From: Brachionus rotundiformis
Lineage: Eukaryota; Rotifera; Eurotatoria; Ploima; Brachionidae
Assembly: GCA_016802295.1 (NCBI GenBank)
Contig: JAESIW010000031.1
Location: 122,251-186,250, forward strand
Direction: 5' to 3'
Length of the DNA: 64,000 nucleotides
The number at the start of each line of letters is the position of its first letter. The stretch's first letter is position 1. The translations under genes were made by a program, and so were the position numbers. Below the pieces are notes generated by a model, which made no database searches, was not told the DNA's origin, and worked only from the letters and a program-made list of their open reading frames with translations. Of the stretch, positions 60,311-64,000 are shown one piece after another.

Positions 60311-62220
60311 CTACATAATTGAATTGTTTCTAAAGAGTTTCTCTCGAAGTCGTTTGTTTTTAGATCTAGCAAGTCTGATTTTGGTAATGCTTGGTTTTTC
60401 GATTTGGTCAAAATCTCCGTCCAAAGGGTCAAAAAATTTTATTTTTTCTAGTGGAGTCTGGATTTTAAAGCAGAAAATCTTACTATTAGGATTTACCGTC
60501 CATTTGGTAATAATCGCATTATTCGAAACAGTAATCATATCACCATTTATCTGCTCAAATAAATCATACTCAGTGTTTTTATCTTTAAAGCGTCCATAAT
60601 AATGTCCATTTTTGATATTGTAGACCTGAATCCATCCAGTACTTCCATCAATTCGAATAAGCTCATTTTTTGTCATGCACATTGGTCTCATTCTAGACAA
60701 TGCTGACTGAAGTTGATCAAATATTTTATAAATTATTACCAACTGATAATCAAAAACAATAACCTTATTTTTATCATTTACTGTCACAATTCTATCATTT
60801 TCCCTTGATATTTTAATTTTTTTTATTGAATCCAAATAATAATTGTCATTGTATTCGTACTGCTTTATCGGATTGTTACACTCAGAAAGGTTCCAAATTA
60901 TCACATGGTCCAGATTAGAACCAGTAACCAGTTGAGTGTCAGATAAAAAAGCAGCTGATTGCACATATCCAGAATGTTGGTCCAGACTTATCTTCATAGA
61001 GCCTGTTTCCAAGCACCATAATTCAATTTTCTTCGAGTTTTCTTTGACAATGGCAACACCAAGCTTTTCCGAGTATTTAATAATTACAATTTTAGTTTGA
61101 GGACTAATATTCAGAAATATTCTCTGTTTAATTTCATAAGAATGATTTTCCTTGACTAAAATATTCAGTTTTCCTTTAAGATAAAAAATAATCCTATCTT
61201 GAGATATTATTTTCAATTTTAATTGACTCATAACCATATCATCAAATGAACGTGGTATAATTCTTTTGATGCGCTTAACTCTGGCATGGCTAATTTCCCA
61301 AATTGAAAGAGTGTTATTGGTTTCTGCAGTGACCAAGTGGCCATTATTTAATATCTTAAAATCAAAAATTTTTAATTTAAGTAAATCATCATTTGGACTT
61401 AAAACACCAAAAATATTATTTTCATCAAGTAATAAACAATCAAATTTTAAATTTTTGTCTATAGTAAATACATTAACCACTTGATCTAGTTTAAAATTAA
61501 TTGGTAGTCTGTCAACAATCTTTACATTTAAAAAATAAATATTTTTAATTATATATTTTAGTGTGTAAATACTTTTTCGAAAATATTGATTAATTTTGAT
61601 CGAGTGTCCGAACCAAGAGGTTCCAATGAAATAAAACAATTTGAAAATGAATCATTTTTTATCTTATTTATATAAACATCTATAGGCTTTCCGTGCAAAA
61701 AGCCAGACGATCGTTTAGCTTCAATATTAAGGACTTTTTCTAGGTCCAGATTTGGAACCTCATTGGTATCATAACTTTTGACATAATTTTGATCACTGAA
61801 CTTTAAAGAGGGTTTTTGATAAAATGCAGAAAAAAAAGTGTTAATTTTTTCCACAAGATAGCGAGTTTTTTCTTCCAAAATAACAAAATCTAAGTTTATT
61901 AAATGTAATTTTTCAATTAATTGAGCTACATCTAATGAGTCGATATTGTCATCATTATATAAAATTTGATTAACACAATTTATTTCACCTAAAAAATTAA
62001 CATCGAAATTTTTAAGACTTTTTTTAATTTTTTCGAATTGAGAATCAAAATGTCTATCGATTTCATCACAAATGTAATCAAAATAACTTTCGAAAATATA
62101 AAGAGATAATTCCTGAAATTGGTCATAATTTGAATCAAAACATTTCTTAAAATTATAAAAAAGATTCCATGAATAAAGACTTGAAAAATTTTTCCTTGAT
62201 TCACTATAAAACTCATCCAT
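60311..62220 (-). CDS. Unidentified protein: N-terminal helical region plus WD40-like beta-propeller
   Basis: Two exons, 61573-62220 and 60311-61519, are joined by a 53-nt phase-0 intron (618 aa). Residues 1-215 are Phe/Tyr/Asp-rich, probably helical, without a recognised domain. The rest has repeated WD-like blades: GHLVTAETNNTLSIWEI, LVTGSNLDHVIIWNL, ENDRIVTVNDKNKVIVFDY and MITVSNNAIITKWTV. A basic tail follows (LARSKNKRLREKLFRNN). No catalytic residue or targeting signal is seen. The gene is AT-richer in codon use than its neighbours and sits between two same-direction copies of the dispersed repeat. It could be a lineage-specific adaptor of an expanded family. No function is proposed. Confidence 0.7.
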
Positions 62221-62545
62221 TAGTAAAAATTTTATTAAAAATTAAAATTTTATAAATAATATTTCTTAATTTGTAAGTTGCTATGAATATTATTAATTCC
62301 TAGAAATATAAAGCTAAAAGTATAAAATAACATTTTTAAATAGAAATTTTTATTTTTAATTTTTTTTTAAAATATATATTAAACAATTTCATAGAATTCA
62401 TACAAAAATTATCAATTATTTTTTTAGGTTAAACGGATGTGAATATGATATTTTTTAAAAAAAAAAGTCCATAATTATGTATTATTTAAAAATAATTCAA
62501 TCAATTTGTAAAATATTATAAATTTTTTTACAAAAAATTTTTGAA
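62221..62545. other. Promoter-side flank of the propeller gene
   Basis: 325 bp of AT-rich DNA between the propeller gene start and repeat copy 3. Nothing was recognised. Confidence 0.5.
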
Positions 62546-63064
62546 TGTCACCCTCCTCCTCTTTCTCTCTTTCAATTGAGATAAAGTCTTAACTTAAGGC
62601 TTCCAAAGTTACGTACTGTCTGCAGAGGGTCAGCTGTACAGCAGATTCTCGCTCCTTTCGGATTCTATACTGGGAGATGGTCGAAGCCAGCGGCGCCCTC
62701 ATACGACAAGACTTGGACAAAGACCCGTAGGCCTATGTACCCGCCATACAGCTCTTCTGCAGACTACGTGAAAGACCACACACACACATACGATGCATGT
62801 GGCTGCCACCACCCTCCTCTTTTTTCATCAGGGCTTGGGACCTGCGGATCGGCAGAGTTATGGTGACTGCTTTATTCTATTTTATTTCTATGACATTTTC
62901 TAAAACAAAAATCTTTTCTTTTGAAAAAGTTCTGATTTTAAAAAATGAAATAATCATCCTATTTATACCCTTTGTCCTTTGTCTCCTTGAGTTAATTTAG
63001 CTAATTTAACTTATTTAGCTTAATACGGTCGTCCGTATGAAATTTTTGTATAATTTTAATTTCA
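62546..63064 (+). mobile_element. Dispersed repeat, copy 3 (internally deleted)
   Basis: Same orientation as copy 2 and, over about 475 bp, identical to it apart from one C/T difference near the 3' end. About 160 bp are missing after the first 13 bases, so only the right-hand copy of the 57-bp module is left. AAATTTTTG flanks at 62535-62543 and recurs at 63040-63048, again with the palindrome between the element and the right-hand 9-mer. The near identity implies recent spread or recent local copying. Confidence 0.85.
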
Positions 63065-63299
63065 GATTTATTTAAAAAGAATATCTATTTTAATTAAAAT
63101 TAATTTTTTATTATTTGTGTGATCATTTTTGTTTTTTTTTATTCACAAATATGTTGTTCTATACCAGACTACTAATGACGTCATTATATGTATTTTTTTA
63201 GAATTATTAAATTAAATTAAAAACGTTAATAAATAATTAAAAAAATATTTTCTGTCTGTTTTTAATTTTTTTAATTGATATTAAAGATTTATGACAATT

Positions 63300-64000
63300 C
63301 ATAAAAAAAGTTGAATTAAGTAACTGGAAAGCAATATGGTCCACTAAACTAAATGTATTAAAGTGTATAACAATGTATATTGGTCCAAGTAGGAATAAAA
63401 CTGGATATACAGTTCCAATCTTGGATGAAGCAGTTACTCTTAAAGAAACTGTTGAAGAAAAGAATCTCGGTGTTGTTGTATCTAATCACCTAAAATGGAA
63501 CAAACAATGTTCATCTGTGGCATCTAAAGTCTGGGTGTCATCTAAAGGCTGATTGTTAGGTCAAATTAGGGATGCGTAAGTGTGTTTTGACAGGGAAACT
63601 TTTAGACTGTTATACATAGGACTTGTCAGACCGCATCTTGAATACACTGTAAGTATTTAGAACTCTTCAACGAAAGCTGGCATAAGAAGAACGACAAAGC
63701 TAGTTATAGGGAAAACCCATACCAAGAAAGGCTAAGAGCTTTTGACTAAATGAGCTTAGAAGATCGTAGAACAAGAGGAGATCTTTTTCAAATGTTCAAA
63801 ATGGTCATTTGTTATGAGAAGATCAACCTAATGAAAGGTGTGAATCTGGCTTCAAGTTAGAATCTGGACATAAGGAGAAAATATAACATGAAACTAGAAA
63901 AAGAAATTTGCAAACAAGCTACATCAAGATATAACTTTCTGACCAAAAGAGTGGTTTCAAAAAGGAAAGCTATACTGCAAAGTTTTATTAACTCAGAGAC
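63300..64000 (+). pseudogene. Decayed CR1/L2-like non-LTR retrotransposon, C-terminal RT region (partial)
   Basis: Translated in shifting frames, the sequence gives the typical end of a CR1/Jockey-type LINE ORF2. Pieces include KCITMYIGPSRNKTGY, EKNLGVVVSNHLKWNKQC, FRLLYIGLVRPHLEYTV, LPYQERLRAF, SLEDRRTRGDLFQMFKM and NFLTKRVV. Several in-frame stops and at least two frame changes make it non-functional. The catalytic RT core would lie upstream and is absent; the left end fades into AT-rich DNA near 63300. The right end runs out of the window. Confidence 0.85.

Overview
This 64 kb window is nuclear DNA of a small-genome metazoan. It is very AT-rich, and its genes have mini-introns, mostly about 40-70 nt with GT-AG ends. 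Nearly every gene is a recognisable conserved animal gene: tektin, SHP2-type phosphatase, a class II bHLH-PAS factor, ZNF277, TBCEL, TIMM29. Base composition, mini-introns, gene content and a CR1-like LINE would fit a monogonont rotifer such as Brachionus, but that assignment is inference. There are no operons, CRISPR arrays or prokaryotic features.

Layout. 1-243 (+): 3' end of an unidentified gene. 427-5639 (-): thioester alpha-2-macroglobulin-like protein. 6621-7850 (-): glycine-cleavage T-protein. 9042-13144 (+): NUP153-like nucleoporin with recent internal duplications. 13956-14600: first copy of a GC-richer dispersed repeat. 15184-16723 (-): NASP histone chaperone. 17332-18147 (+): SFT2-domain Golgi protein. 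18837-19471 (+): lipocalin. 19677-20200: direct repeats around an assembly gap. 20395-22375 (+): SSRP1 (FACT subunit) without an HMG box. 22980-24990 (-): SHP2-like phosphatase. 25501-29117 (-): APC/C subunit 5. 29735-30112 (-): elongin B. 31213-32235 (+): ER EF-hand protein ending KDEL. 32389-34091 (+): ZNF277. 34594-36224 (-): tektin-4. 37361-39368 and 39556-41711 (+): tandem FLVCR-family transporters. 44029-47606 (+): ARNT/BMAL-type bHLH-PAS factor. 49739-50982 (+): PRMT2-like methyltransferase without SH3. 51445-54471 (-): XPG/ERCC5 nuclease. 55342-56977 (+): TBCEL. 58557-59261 (+): TIMM29. 60311-62220 (-): unidentified beta-propeller gene bracketed by two near-identical direct copies of the dispersed repeat (59485-60165, 62546-63064). 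About 63300 to the end (+): decayed LINE reverse-transcriptase tail.

The genes are mostly unrelated neighbours, as expected in a eukaryote; the one obvious local family is the FLVCR pair. NASP and SSRP1 both handle histones, and the two SH2/PTP and tektin/TBCEL genes are housekeeping, but nothing in the arrangement shows co-regulation. The least explained items are the dispersed repeat family with repeated ends and candidate 9-bp target duplications, the gene it brackets, a long imperfect hairpin in the 2.3 kb region upstream of the bHLH-PAS gene, and domain losses or motif changes in SSRP1, SHP2 and PRMT2. Exon junctions given here were read by eye from splice consensus and reading frame; none is transcript-confirmed.
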